A DNA stretch of 64,000 nucleotides from Jejuia rubra (GCF_042684665.1 NZ_JBHULY010000025.1:100343-164342); one strand, 5' to 3'. Shown: positions 52,848 to 61,004, counted from the stretch's first letter. Notes: generated by a model not told the origin, from the sequence alone. Program-made: numbers and translations.

Positions 52848-52932
52848 TTGATAGTTGTTTTATTGTTTTTTAATGGACAAATGTAACCTCCTAGGTAAAT
52901 CGAGTCCAGATTTGAATTTCGAATAGTCGGTT

Positions 52933-53118
52933 TCATAATATGTCGTTGTTTTGGTTGTCTAAAGGAATATTGCTTACTTTTTTGATATAGTCTTTTTTAG
53001 CGGAAACGACCCACCAAAATAAGGCCACAAAAAAGATGAAAAAGATGAGTAGCGAAATGATAGGATAGATTTCTATCCCCGTGATGCTCTCCATATGGTT
53101 TTTTACAAATTTTAACAT
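52933..53118 (-). CDS. ccoQ: CcoQ-like small cbb3 subunit
   Basis: 61 residues: one membrane helix (about 17-38, IYPIISLLIFFIFFVALFWWV) and a short charged tail (SAKKDYIKKVSNIPLDNQNNDIL). Size, topology and position between ccoNO and ccoP identify it as CcoQ, a non-essential stabilising subunit. Confidence 0.85.
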   Translation of the reverse strand: MLKFVKNHMESITGIEIYPIISLLIFFIFFVALFWWVVSAKKDYIKKVSNIPLDNQNNDIL

Positions 53119-53136
53119 GATGCTCTATTTTGAGGG

Positions 53137-55320
53137 TTAATTCTGTGCCGTTTCAACTTTAATGTCGGTACCCAATCGCTGTAAATAAGCGATAAGTGCC
53201 ACAATCTCGCGGTTCTTCATTTCTACGAATGCCTCTCCGTTTTCGGAAGCATATTTTTTATCCGCTTCATAAGTTTTCGCAAAATCAGGGTCGCTATACA
53301 GGTTTTGCTCTATTTGAGTGCCCTGCGCTGTCATACTTTGTTGTGCGTTGGCAATCTCTTCATCTGAATACGGTACACCTAACGATACCATAGTTTTCAT
53401 TTTGGCCTCGGTTTGCGATTTGTCCAATTCGTTCTTTATCAGCCATTGGTAACGCGGCATAATAGAACCAGATGAGGTACTTTGCGGATCGTACATGTGG
53501 TTGAAATGCCAGTTATCAGAGTACTTCCCACCCAAACGGTGTAAGTCCGGACCGGTACGTTTACTGCCCCAAAGGAATGGATGGTCGTACACATATTCCC
53601 CAGCTTTGGAATATTCGCCATAGCGTTCTACTTCACTTCTAAAAGGACGTATCATTTGCGAGTGACAACCCACACAACCTTCGCGGATGTAAATATCTCT
53701 ACCCTCTAATTCCAAAGGTGTATAGGGCTTGACGCTTGCAATAGTTGGGATATTGGATTTCACCATAATGGTCGGTACAATCTGAATAATACCACCAATC
53801 AAAATCGCCACAGTAGCCAATAAGGTCAATTGAATTGGGCGTCTTTCCAGCCACGTGTGCCAACCTTCACTAGCAGTACGCTTTTTGGTTACACGCTCCA
53901 AAGCAGGGGCTTCGGCCAATTCATCTTCAACTTTGCTGCCACTTCTTACAGTAGCAATTACATTGTACACAAGTATCAGCATCCCAACGATGTACAAGGT
54001 ACCGCCAATAGCACGCATCCAGTACATTGGGATGATTTCAGTTACGGTTTCCAAGAAGTTACCGTAAACTAGTGTCCCATCTGGATTAAACTGCTTCCAC
54101 ATACTAGCTTGTGTAAATCCAGCAACATACATCGGCAAGGCATAAATAATAATACCTAAAGTACCCAACCAGAAATGCAGATTAGCCAGTGGTAAGGAAT
54201 GCAACTTGGTTTTAAACAAGCGTGGAATCAGGTAATAAATCATACCAAAGGCCATAAAACCGTTCCATGCCAAGGCGCCAACGTGTACGTGGGCAATAAT
54301 CCAATCAGTAAAGTGGGCAATAGCGTTTACATTTTTAAGCGAAAGGGTAGGCCCTTCAAAAGTAGCCATACCATAGCCTGTTATCGCCACAACCATAAAT
54401 TTTAATACAGGGTCGGTGCGTACTTTGTCCCAAGCTCCACGTAAGGTCAATAGTCCGTTAATCATACCACCCCACGATGGCATTAATAACATCACTGAGA
54501 ACGTCACCCCGAGATTTTGCGCCCAATCAGGTAAAGCCGTATATAACAAGTGGTGCGGGCCAGCCCAGATATAGATAAAAATCAAAGACCAAAAGTGGAT
54601 GATTGACAATCTATAAGAATACACTGGTCTATTCGCCGCCTTCGGAATAAAGTAGTACATCAGTCCCAAGAAAGGAGTAGTCAGGAAGAATGCTACCGCA
54701 TTATGTCCGTACCACCATTGCACCAGGGCATCCTGCACACCAGCATACACTGAGTAACTTTTCAGTCCACTTACAGGTAATTCTAAACTATTAAAAATAT
54801 GGAGGACTGCAACGGTAACCACGGTAGCGATGTAGAACCAAATGGCCACATACAAATGGCGTTGGCGACGTTTTAAAATCGTCCAAATCATATTCACCCC
54901 AAAAACCACCCAAACCAGAGCAATGGCAATATCAATTGGCCATTCCAGCTCGGCATATTCTTTGGAAGTGGTAATCCCCAAAGGCAGGGTAATTGCTGCC
55001 GCGACAATTATCAATTGCCATCCCCAAAAGTTGATGTTGCTCAAAAGGTCGCTCGCCATCCTCGTTTTCAACAGGCGCTGCAGCGAATAATATACCCCCG
55101 CAAACATGGCATTCCCCACAAAGGCAAAAATCACCGCATTGGTGTGCAAAGGTCGCAAACGGCCAAAACTCAACCACGAGATGCCATCGGTCAAATTCGG
55201 GAATAAAAACATAAAGGCAAGCAGTAAACCTACCACCATTCCTACAACCCCAAAAACAATGGTGGCATAAAGGAACTTAGTAACGATTTTATTATCGTAA
55301 TGAAATTGTTGCATTTCCAT
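53137..55320 (-). CDS. ccoN: Fused cbb3 cytochrome oxidase subunit CcoN-CcoO
   Basis: 727 residues; the Bacteroidota-type fusion of the catalytic subunit CcoN (about 1-475, twelve helices, haem b/b3 and CuB ligands in HTNAVIF, WYGHNAVAFFLTTP, GPHHLLYTALPDW and WIIAHVHVGALAWN) to the monohaem cytochrome CcoO (about 495-727, REGCVGCHSQM at about 548-552, and Met in GSIMPRYQWL). Reduces oxygen with high affinity and pumps protons. It lies directly after ccoS (11 bp) and before ccoQ (18 bp). Confidence 0.97.
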   Translation of the reverse strand: MEMQQFHYDNKIVTKFLYATIVFGVVGMVVGLLLAFMFLFPNLTDGISWLSFGRLRPLHTNAVIFAFVGNAMFAGVYYSLQRLLKTRMASDLLSNINFWGWQLIIVAAAITLPLGITTSKEYAELEWPIDIAIALVWVVFGVNMIWTILKRRQRHLYVAIWFYIATVVTVAVLHIFNSLELPVSGLKSYSVYAGVQDALVQWWYGHNAVAFFLTTPFLGLMYYFIPKAANRPVYSYRLSIIHFWSLIFIYIWAGPHHLLYTALPDWAQNLGVTFSVMLLMPSWGGMINGLLTLRGAWDKVRTDPVLKFMVVAITGYGMATFEGPTLSLKNVNAIAHFTDWIIAHVHVGALAWNGFMAFGMIYYLIPRLFKTKLHSLPLANLHFWLGTLGIIIYALPMYVAGFTQASMWKQFNPDGTLVYGNFLETVTEIIPMYWMRAIGGTLYIVGMLILVYNVIATVRSGSKVEDELAEAPALERVTKKRTASEGWHTWLERRPIQLTLLATVAILIGGIIQIVPTIMVKSNIPTIASVKPYTPLELEGRDIYIREGCVGCHSQMIRPFRSEVERYGEYSKAGEYVYDHPFLWGSKRTGPDLHRLGGKYSDNWHFNHMYDPQSTSSGSIMPRYQWLIKNELDKSQTEAKMKTMVSLGVPYSDEEIANAQQSMTAQGTQIEQNLYSDPDFAKTYEADKKYASENGEAFVEMKNREIVALIAYLQRLGTDIKVETAQN

Positions 55321-55331
55321 AATTATAGTTA

Positions 55332-55517
55332 TTAATCTTTCTTGGTTAGTATCGTTTTATCGGTTTTATCTTTGATTAATTCGTCCTCGAATAACATGCG
55401 GACAGACGGGGTGTAGCTATCGTCAAACTGACCCTTTTTTACGGCAACAACAAATGCCACAAAAAATGCAACAGCCACAATAATGCTTACTGCAAGCAAA
55501 ACATATATAACACTCAT
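55332..55517 (-). CDS. ccoS: CcoS cbb3 maturation protein
   Basis: 61 residues: one N-terminal membrane helix (MSVIYVLLAVSIIVAVAFFVAFVVAV) followed by KKGQFDDSYTPSVRMLFEDE, the FDD-TP-RML/FED motif of CcoS, needed for cofactor insertion into the oxidase. First gene of the ccoSNOQPG transcript, 16 nt after the predicted start of an Fnr-type promoter. Confidence 0.93.
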   Translation of the reverse strand: MSVIYVLLAVSIIVAVAFFVAFVVAVKKGQFDDSYTPSVRMLFEDELIKDKTDKTILTKKD

Positions 55518-55537
55518 ACCTAATTGAAGTTACGGTT

Positions 55538-55581
55538 CAAAAATACTTTTTAGGTTCTATTCAAAAGATGACAATTGTCAT
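55538..55581 (-). promoter_or_regulatory. Fnr-type promoter of the ccoS-NO-Q-P-G operon
   Basis: Perfect palindrome ATGACAATTGTCAT (55568-55581) and minus-strand -7 element TATTTTTG (55545-55538). Centre to final G is 36.5 bp, putting the palindrome at -41.5 for a start at about 55533 (class II). Copy E of the repeat ends the upstream side, 16 bp away. Confidence 0.8.
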
Positions 55582-55596
55582 GTTTCATTCCATTTT

Positions 55597-55743
55597 TTGG
55601 GCGTTACCCCGTTCGGTCGCTGAGGCTCTCGAAGCGGGGTCGGGCTTTCACTACTCAATCCCTCCTGCGTCGGGGATTTCAAACATGCCGTTCAATCCCT
55701 AACGCGGGCAAATCTGCCATATTCCGTGCCATTTGCCAACCCA
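55597..55743 (+). repeat. GGGCGTTA/CCCTAACGC element, copy E
   Basis: The most compact copy: TTGGGCGTTACCCC, GAAGCGGGGTCGGGCTTTC at 55631-55649, an internal ATCCCT...GGGGAT hairpin, then CAATCCCTAACGCGGGC (to 55709) and, in a continuation shared with copy B, GCCATTTGCCAACCC (to 55743). It lies directly before the cco Fnr box. Confidence 0.75.
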
Positions 55744-55765
55744 CGCGTCATTTGCAAAAGTGTTT

Positions 55766-55818
55766 AACCCTCCGAGTTTTTCTTTTGGAAAAACCCACCT
55801 CCCTTTATAAAAGGGAGG
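55766..55818 (-). repeat. Two-stem hairpin element M4, overlapping the 3' end of ccoI
   Basis: Minus strand: CCTCCC ... GGGAGG outer stem (55818-55798), GTGG linker, inner stem GTTTTTC-CAAAA-GAAAAAC, then TCGGAGGGTT. The ccoI stop codon (55805-55807) lies inside the outer stem. Confidence 0.7.
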
Positions 55819-58243
55819 AGCCCATCACCTGTTTACATTCTTTTGGTTTTTGAGTTTGAGTTTTCCTCCCCTTCGGGGAGGCTAGGAGGGGCCTTGTACA
55901 AACCGTCGTAAACGCCACAATACTTATCGAACTCAAGGGCATTAAAATCGCCGCAACCACAGGAGCTAATTGTCCTGTAACCGCAAAATACAATCCGATA
56001 ACATTGTAAATAAACGACAGCGCAAAACTCCATTTAATAATAGTGATGGCCGATTTTGAGGCTTTGATAAATCTATACAGCATATTAAATTTGCCTGCAT
56101 CCAAAATCGCATCACAAGCAGGTGAAAACACATTCACATCCTCCGAAATGGCAATGCCAACATCGCTTTGCGCCAATGCTCCAGCATCGTTCAACCCGTC
56201 ACCAATCATCAAAACTTTGGCACCTGAATTTTGGTGATGCTTGATATACTCCAATTTATCCTCGGGGGTTTGATTAAAAAACAATTTGGTTTTGGCCGGT
56301 AAAAGCTTGGTTAAATTTTCCCGTTCTCCAGCATTGTCGCCCGAAAGAATCACCAAATCATAGTCTTTTTTAAGTCTGTTGAATAATTTAGACAGGCCTT
56401 TTCTGTACTTATTATAAAAGGTAAACTTGCCTTTATAGTGGTTGTTGGTACTGACGTGAACGGCTGTGTTTAATGTCACCGCATCCGTTTGGTGGCCCAC
56501 AAAAGGCGCCGAACCAATTTTAATAAAATCGTCCTTGTGTTTTGCCGTGATTCCCTTCCCGACGTGTTCTTCATAATTATCCAAAGTCAATATATCATTG
56601 TCTTCCAAAAGGCTATACAGTGAGCGGCTCAAAGGATGGTTCGAATTTCGCAAGGAACTCTTCAACAAGATTTCTTCAGTATCTGAAAGCGTCTCACCTT
56701 CATAGGAAATTGAAGATTCTTTATTGGCAGTAATCGTTCCGGTTTTATCAAATATAATGGTGTCAATCGAAGCTAATTGTTCAATCACCGAAGCATTTTT
56801 GGCGTAGAATTTCAACTTGCCAAAAATGCGCAACAAGTTACCAAAGGTAAAAGGGGAGGCCAATGCAATAGCGCAAGGACATGCAATAATCAACACCGCG
56901 GTAAACACATTTAAGGCTTTGGATGAGTCCACAAGAAGCCAATAACTCGTTGCAATTATGGCAATACTGAGTACGGCCAGTGTAAAATGTTTGCTGATTC
57001 TATTGGTGAGATTCGTAAAGCTGTCCTCTTTGTTTTTATTGAACACATCGTTGCTCCACAATTGGGTCAGATAACTTTGCTCTACGGTTTTTAAAACATC
57101 CACTTCAATACTGCCTTCGGTTTGTTTGCCACCTGCAAATAATTTATCCCCGGATTGTTTTGAAACCGCATCCGATTCCCCGGTCACAAAACTGTAATCA
57201 ATACGGGCATTCCCATTAATCAAAATACAATCTACGGGAATTAATTCTTCATTTCGAATCAATAACCTATCGCCTTTTTTAATGTCGTAAACCTGAATGG
57301 ATTCCTCGGAACCGTCATTCAAAATCTTCGTAATTCCGATAGGAAAATAGGACTTATAATCCCGTTCAAACGATAAGAAATTATAGGTTTTCTGTTGGAA
57401 GAATTTACCAAGTAATAAAAAGAATACCAAACCAGATAAGCTGTCAAAAAAGCCCGTCCCGATATCAAAAACGATTTCAGCAGTACTTCGTAAAAACAAC
57501 ACGGTTATCCCCAAAGCAATGGGCACATCAATATTTAAAAGTTTGGATGTTAAGCCTTTGTAGGCAGAAATAAAATAGTCCTGCGAGCAATAAAACACCA
57601 CCGGAAGCGAAAAGGTAAACATCAACCACCTGAAGGTGTGTTTAAATTGTTCCAACCAATACTCGCCCACTTCAAAATACTCGGGAAAGGACAAAAACAT
57701 GATGTTGCCAAAGGCGAACCCAGCAATGCCCAATTTGTAAATCAAGGAACGGTCCACATTCTTTTTGCCGACACTGTAATCGTCCAAACTTATAAAGGGT
57801 TCGTAGCCAATGCTACTTAACAATCGCACTAAATCTTTTAGTGAAAAGTCTTCGGTGTTATAATTAACTCGAACGGTTTTCTTTCCAAAATTCACGATGG
57901 ATGAACTCACCGACGGATTCAACTTGTTCAAATTTTCTAAAATCCAAATACAGGAACTGCAATGGACATGTGGAATATAAAGGGTTACGATTTGCGTTTT
58001 GTCGTCATTAAACTCCAACAAACTTTCTACAATCTTCTCGTTGTCCAAAAAGTTGTATTTACCCTCAATTTCTTTTGGAGTTGCACCCGGAGCGTTCTCT
58101 AAATCGTAATAGCAGGTTAAATCGTTTGCAGAAAATATCTCGTACACGGTTTTACAGCCGTTGCAACAAAATGATTTGTCGTCGAATACAATTTTGGAAG
58201 ATGTGGCGTCCAGACCACAGTGGAAACATGTAGAATGTTCCAT
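55805..58243 (-). CDS. ccoI: Copper-translocating P1B-type ATPase CcoI
   Basis: 812 residues. N-terminal metal-binding part with CFHCGLDA and CCNGCKTVY, then an HMA-like domain (HCSSC), eight membrane helices with the CPC motif (IIACPCAIALASP), phosphorylation Asp in FDKTGT and MIGDGLNDAGALAQSD. It imports or delivers copper for cbb3 assembly. The last 28 residues (LLASPKGRKT... to stop) come from two repeat elements that occupy 55805-55892 and are not part of the conserved protein. First gene of its own transcript, from an Fnr-type promoter shared with the regulator region. Confidence 0.95.
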   Translation of the reverse strand: MEHSTCFHCGLDATSSKIVFDDKSFCCNGCKTVYEIFSANDLTCYYDLENAPGATPKEIEGKYNFLDNEKIVESLLEFNDDKTQIVTLYIPHVHCSSCIWILENLNKLNPSVSSSIVNFGKKTVRVNYNTEDFSLKDLVRLLSSIGYEPFISLDDYSVGKKNVDRSLIYKLGIAGFAFGNIMFLSFPEYFEVGEYWLEQFKHTFRWLMFTFSLPVVFYCSQDYFISAYKGLTSKLLNIDVPIALGITVLFLRSTAEIVFDIGTGFFDSLSGLVFFLLLGKFFQQKTYNFLSFERDYKSYFPIGITKILNDGSEESIQVYDIKKGDRLLIRNEELIPVDCILINGNARIDYSFVTGESDAVSKQSGDKLFAGGKQTEGSIEVDVLKTVEQSYLTQLWSNDVFNKNKEDSFTNLTNRISKHFTLAVLSIAIIATSYWLLVDSSKALNVFTAVLIIACPCAIALASPFTFGNLLRIFGKLKFYAKNASVIEQLASIDTIIFDKTGTITANKESSISYEGETLSDTEEILLKSSLRNSNHPLSRSLYSLLEDNDILTLDNYEEHVGKGITAKHKDDFIKIGSAPFVGHQTDAVTLNTAVHVSTNNHYKGKFTFYNKYRKGLSKLFNRLKKDYDLVILSGDNAGERENLTKLLPAKTKLFFNQTPEDKLEYIKHHQNSGAKVLMIGDGLNDAGALAQSDVGIAISEDVNVFSPACDAILDAGKFNMLYRFIKASKSAITIIKWSFALSFIYNVIGLYFAVTGQLAPVVAAILMPLSSISIVAFTTVCTRPLLASPKGRKTQTQKPKECKQVMGSSLL
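55865..55892 (+). repeat. Simple CCTCCCC/GGGGAGG hairpin inside ccoI
   Basis: CCTCCCC-TTC-GGGGAGG followed by CTAGGAGGGG, matching the repeat at 29689. It lies within the reading frame of ccoI and encodes PLLASPKGR. Confidence 0.7.
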
Positions 58244-58267
58244 ATTATTTGCTCATTTACCTGTGTG

Positions 58268-58311
58268 CAAAGGTTACAAGTTAGCCAAAAAATAAATATG
58301 ATATCTGTCAT
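58268..58311 (-). promoter_or_regulatory. Fnr-type promoter of ccoI (in the fnr/ccoI divergent region)
   Basis: Palindrome ATGATATCTGTCAT (58298-58311), minus-strand -7-like TAACCTTTG ending at 58268 (3-nt spacer instead of 2). Centre to final G is again 36.5 bp. It gives a predicted start at about 58263, 20 nt before the ATG at 58243. The same box could autoregulate the divergent regulator gene. Confidence 0.7.
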
Positions 58312-58349
58312 GTTTTATTTATTTTTACACATCAAACAAATTGATAGGT

Positions 58350-59027
58350 ATGAGCAAATGCGAACAATGCATTATTAAACAATTTAATGCGCTCAAATCG
58401 CTGACTAAGGATGAGTTAGTGAGAATTTCGGCGTGTAAAACTTCAAAAATTATAAAAAAAGGCGAAGTCATTTTTGAGGAAGGTGATACGATAAATGGTG
58501 TGTATTGCGTCAAGGATGGTATCTGTAAATTGTCTAAATTAAGCGAAAACGGCAAGGACCAAATCGTTAAAATGGTGGTGAAAGGCCAATTGATTGGGCA
58601 ACGCTCTTTGGTGAGCAATCAAAGTGCAAATCTTCAGGCAACGGCGCTTAACGATATGGAAGTTTGTTTTATTCCGCGGAGCGAAATTATTTCTGACCTT
58701 CAAAAAAACCCAAAGTTTTCGTTTGATATGCTAAAGGATATGGCCAATGATTTACGTGAGGCAGATGATATTATCGTCAATATGGCTCAAAAATCGGTAC
58801 GTCAGCGTTTGGCAGAAACATTAATCTATATCCACGAAAGTTTTGGGGTAAATCCCGATGGTACTTTAAGCATTTTGTTGTCACGTGAAGATTATGCCAA
58901 TATTGTAGGCACTGCTACCGAGTCTGCTATTAGGGTGCTTTCACAATTTAAAAAAGAGGGCATGATTTCTACCATTGGAAAATTTATCAAGATAGAGGAC
59001 ATCAATGCGCTTAGAAGAGTGGAATAG
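58350..59027 (+). CDS. Crp/Fnr-family regulator
   Basis: 225 residues from the ATG at 58350; the frame opens with a TTG at 58341. Cyclic-nucleotide-binding-like fold (about 20-130) with an N-terminal CEQC pair and further Cys, as in oxygen-sensing Fnr. C-terminal HTH_Crp with recognition helix VGTATESAIRVLSQF, in which Glu and Arg sit where Fnr contacts TGA half-sites; this agrees with the TGA(N8)TCA palindromes here. Probably the direct activator of the cco operon, ccoI and hemN. Confidence 0.9.
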   Translation: MSKCEQCIIKQFNALKSLTKDELVRISACKTSKIIKKGEVIFEEGDTINGVYCVKDGICKLSKLSENGKDQIVKMVVKGQLIGQRSLVSNQSANLQATALNDMEVCFIPRSEIISDLQKNPKFSFDMLKDMANDLREADDIIVNMAQKSVRQRLAETLIYIHESFGVNPDGTLSILLSREDYANIVGTATESAIRVLSQFKKEGMISTIGKFIKIEDINALRRVE

Positions 59028-59115
59028 TGCCTATTCAATTTTCTTGTTAAAGAATAGATAAATCTAATTAAGAGATCATTCGTGTTCTATAAAAATGTAG
59101 TATTTTTATGGAGCT

Positions 59116-60246
59116 ATGAATACATCCCGTGTTTTAAGAACCGGCTTCGTTTTTAAGACTTACGAAGCGCCCTATCAATCTCCATTTGAAAAGCTTTTCG
59201 ATATTTTCAAGGAATTGATAACGTACACCTCAGGTGATTTTGACGAGGCCATTGATTGGTTGCGAGAATTAGATAAGGAATACAAACTCACCACACCGGA
59301 TTATACCATTGAAGATTTTATAGAAGACCTAAAAAAGAAAGGCTATTTGCGCGAAGAAATAGACCCAGATGGTAACGGAAGTGGTTTGACGATAACGGCC
59401 AAAACCGAACGCGCCATCCGTCAACAAGCGTTGGATCATATTTTCGGGAAGATTAAAAGAAGCGGACAGGGCAATCATAAAAGTAAAAGCCCGGGAATAG
59501 GGGATGAGCACACAGGTGATTTTAGGGCCTATCAATTTGGCGATGCATTGGATAAGGTTTCAATGACAGAAAGCTTAAAAAATGCCCAGGTCAATCATGG
59601 GATTTCGGATTTTACCCTATCGGAAGATGATTTGGTAGTTGAAGAAACTTTGCACAAGTCCCAAATGAGTACGGTGCTGATGATTGATATCAGCCATAGT
59701 ATGATTTTGTATGGTGAAGACCGCATCACACCTGCCAAAAAAGTGGCCATGGCTTTGGCGGAGTTGATCACCACCCGATACCCGAAAGACACATTGGATA
59801 TCATCGTTTTTGGAAATGATGCGTGGCGAATAGAAATTAAGGACTTGCCCTATTTAAAGGTCGGGCCGTACCATACTAATACTGTTGCAGGCTTGCAATT
59901 GGCCATGGATTTGCTAAGACGAAAGAGAAATACAAACAAACAAATCTTTATGATAACCGATGGCAAACCCAGTTGTTTGCGCTTGCCTGACGGACAGTAT
60001 TATAAAAATAGCATGGGGCTGGACTCTCACATTATCAATAAATGCTATATGATGGCGCAACAAGCAAGACGATTGCATATTCCCATCACCACATTTATGA
60101 TTGCAAAGGATAGCTATCTGATGCAATTTGTACGGGAGTTTACCTATGCCAATCAAGGCAAAGCATTTTATACCGGATTGAAAGGTTTAGGAGAAATGAT
60201 TTTTGAGGATTATGAAACGAATCGGAAAAAGAGAATTAGGGGATGA
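59116..60246 (+). CDS. von Willebrand factor A domain protein
   Basis: 376 residues. Helical N-terminal half (about 1-180), then a vWA domain with an intact MIDAS motif (MIDISHSM; DxSxS) and further TNTVAGLQLAMD and FMITDGKP. Pairs with the AAA+ protein encoded at 61005; such MoxR/BchD-like pairs act as chaperone or remodelling complexes. The partner gene is separated by 758 bp holding a DUF559 gene and repeats, so the original operon looks interrupted. Confidence 0.9.
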   Translation: MNTSRVLRTGFVFKTYEAPYQSPFEKLFDIFKELITYTSGDFDEAIDWLRELDKEYKLTTPDYTIEDFIEDLKKKGYLREEIDPDGNGSGLTITAKTERAIRQQALDHIFGKIKRSGQGNHKSKSPGIGDEHTGDFRAYQFGDALDKVSMTESLKNAQVNHGISDFTLSEDDLVVEETLHKSQMSTVLMIDISHSMILYGEDRITPAKKVAMALAELITTRYPKDTLDIIVFGNDAWRIEIKDLPYLKVGPYHTNTVAGLQLAMDLLRRKRNTNKQIFMITDGKPSCLRLPDGQYYKNSMGLDSHIINKCYMMAQQARRLHIPITTFMIAKDSYLMQFVREFTYANQGKAFYTGLKGLGEMIFEDYETNRKKRIRG

Positions 60247-60279
60247 AAAGCCCCTCCTAACCTCCCCATTGGGGAGGAA
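60246..60279 (-). repeat. Simple CCTCCCC hairpin after the vWA gene
   Basis: Minus strand CCTCCCC-AATG-GGGAGG followed by TTAGGAGGGG. It starts right at the vWA stop codon. Confidence 0.6.
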
Positions 60280-60337
60280 TACTCAACAGGAGAAAAAAAT
60301 TAGTAATAAAGCGCTGAGTAAGCACGCAACAGTGGTT

Positions 60338-60396
60338 CCTCCCTTTTAAAAAGGGAGGTGGGTTCCGATTCCATAAGAATCGGAATTCGGAGGGTT
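60338..60396 (+). repeat. Two-stem hairpin element M5, 5' of the DUF559 gene
   Basis: CCTCCC ... GGGAGG outer stem (60338-60358), inner stem TTCCGATTC-CATAA-GAATCGGAA (60363-60385), then TTCGGAGGGTT. Ends 16 bp before the DUF559 ATG. Confidence 0.75.
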
Positions 60397-60412
60397 AAAA
60401 ATTTAGAATAAG

Positions 60413-60772
60413 ATGAAGCAAAAAATACACACATTAAAACATTTAAAAGAGAAACGTGCAGAATTAAGAAAATCCTTAACACCTGCAGAAGCATATTTAT
60501 GGAAACATTTGAAAGCAAGACAGTTTAATGGAAGACGATTCAATAGGCAACACAGCATTAAGAATTATATTGTCGACTTTTATTGTGCCAAGGAAAAGTT
60601 AATAATAGAATTGGATGGCGAAGTCCATAATAATGCTTTAGCTCAAGAAAATGATGAGAAAAGAACAAAGGATTTAGAGGAATTGGGGTATACTGTAATT
60701 AGATTTGAAAACAAATTGGTATTTGAGAATTTGGCTTCAGTTTTTATGGAAATTCAAAGTAATTTTAAATAA
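60413..60772 (+). CDS. DUF559 (Vsr-like) endonuclease-fold protein
   Basis: 119 residues of the DUF559 family, a PD-(D/E)xK-type nuclease fold related to Vsr. LRKSLTPAEAYLWKHLKARQFNGRRFNRQHSIKNYIVDFYCAKEKLIIELDGEVHN contains the VDFYC and IELDG motifs that carry the predicted catalytic acidic residues. No signal or membrane segment. It lies between M5 (16 bp upstream) and M6, whose first bases touch the stop codon, with M7 further down. No partner methylase or toxin gene is present. Whether it acts on these hairpins is unknown. Confidence 0.88.
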   Translation: MKQKIHTLKHLKEKRAELRKSLTPAEAYLWKHLKARQFNGRRFNRQHSIKNYIVDFYCAKEKLIIELDGEVHNNALAQENDEKRTKDLEELGYTVIRFENKLVFENLASVFMEIQSNFK

Positions 60773-60839
60773 AACTCCTCTTTCTTCTGATTTTCTTTTG
60801 GAAAATCAGAATTCATTCTCCTCTTAAATTTAAGAGGAG
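60773..60839 (-). repeat. Two-stem hairpin element M6, 3' of the DUF559 gene
   Basis: Minus strand: CTCCTCTT ... AAGAGGAG outer stem, AATGAA linker, inner stem TTCTGATTTTC-CAAAA-GAAAATCAGAA (11 bp), then GAAAGAGGAGTT. Opposite orientation to M5; linker and 3' end match M3. Confidence 0.75.
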
Positions 60840-60904
60840 AGCCTGTGGATAACAAATAAATTGATAGGATATTCAAATCAGCAAAAATATAATTATATCA
60901 AGTT

Positions 60905-60963
60905 CTTCCCTTTTTGAAAGGGAGGTGGATTCCAATTCCTTGAGAATTGGAATTCGGAGGGTT
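60905..60963 (+). repeat. Two-stem hairpin element M7
   Basis: CTTCCC ... GGGAGG outer stem, inner stem TTCCAATTC-CTTGA-GAATTGGAA (60930-60952), then TTCGGAGGGTT. Compared with M5 the inner stem differs at one paired position (G-C to A-T), so pairing is kept. Confidence 0.75.
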
Positions 60964-61004
60964 ATAAAAATCCCTAAGAATAAAACAAAAGATTAGAAAA
61001 GTCA

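Noticed and set aside
60338..60963. CRISPR-like array
   Set aside because: Only a few hairpins, in alternating orientation, with a gene between them and no regular spacers or cas genes.
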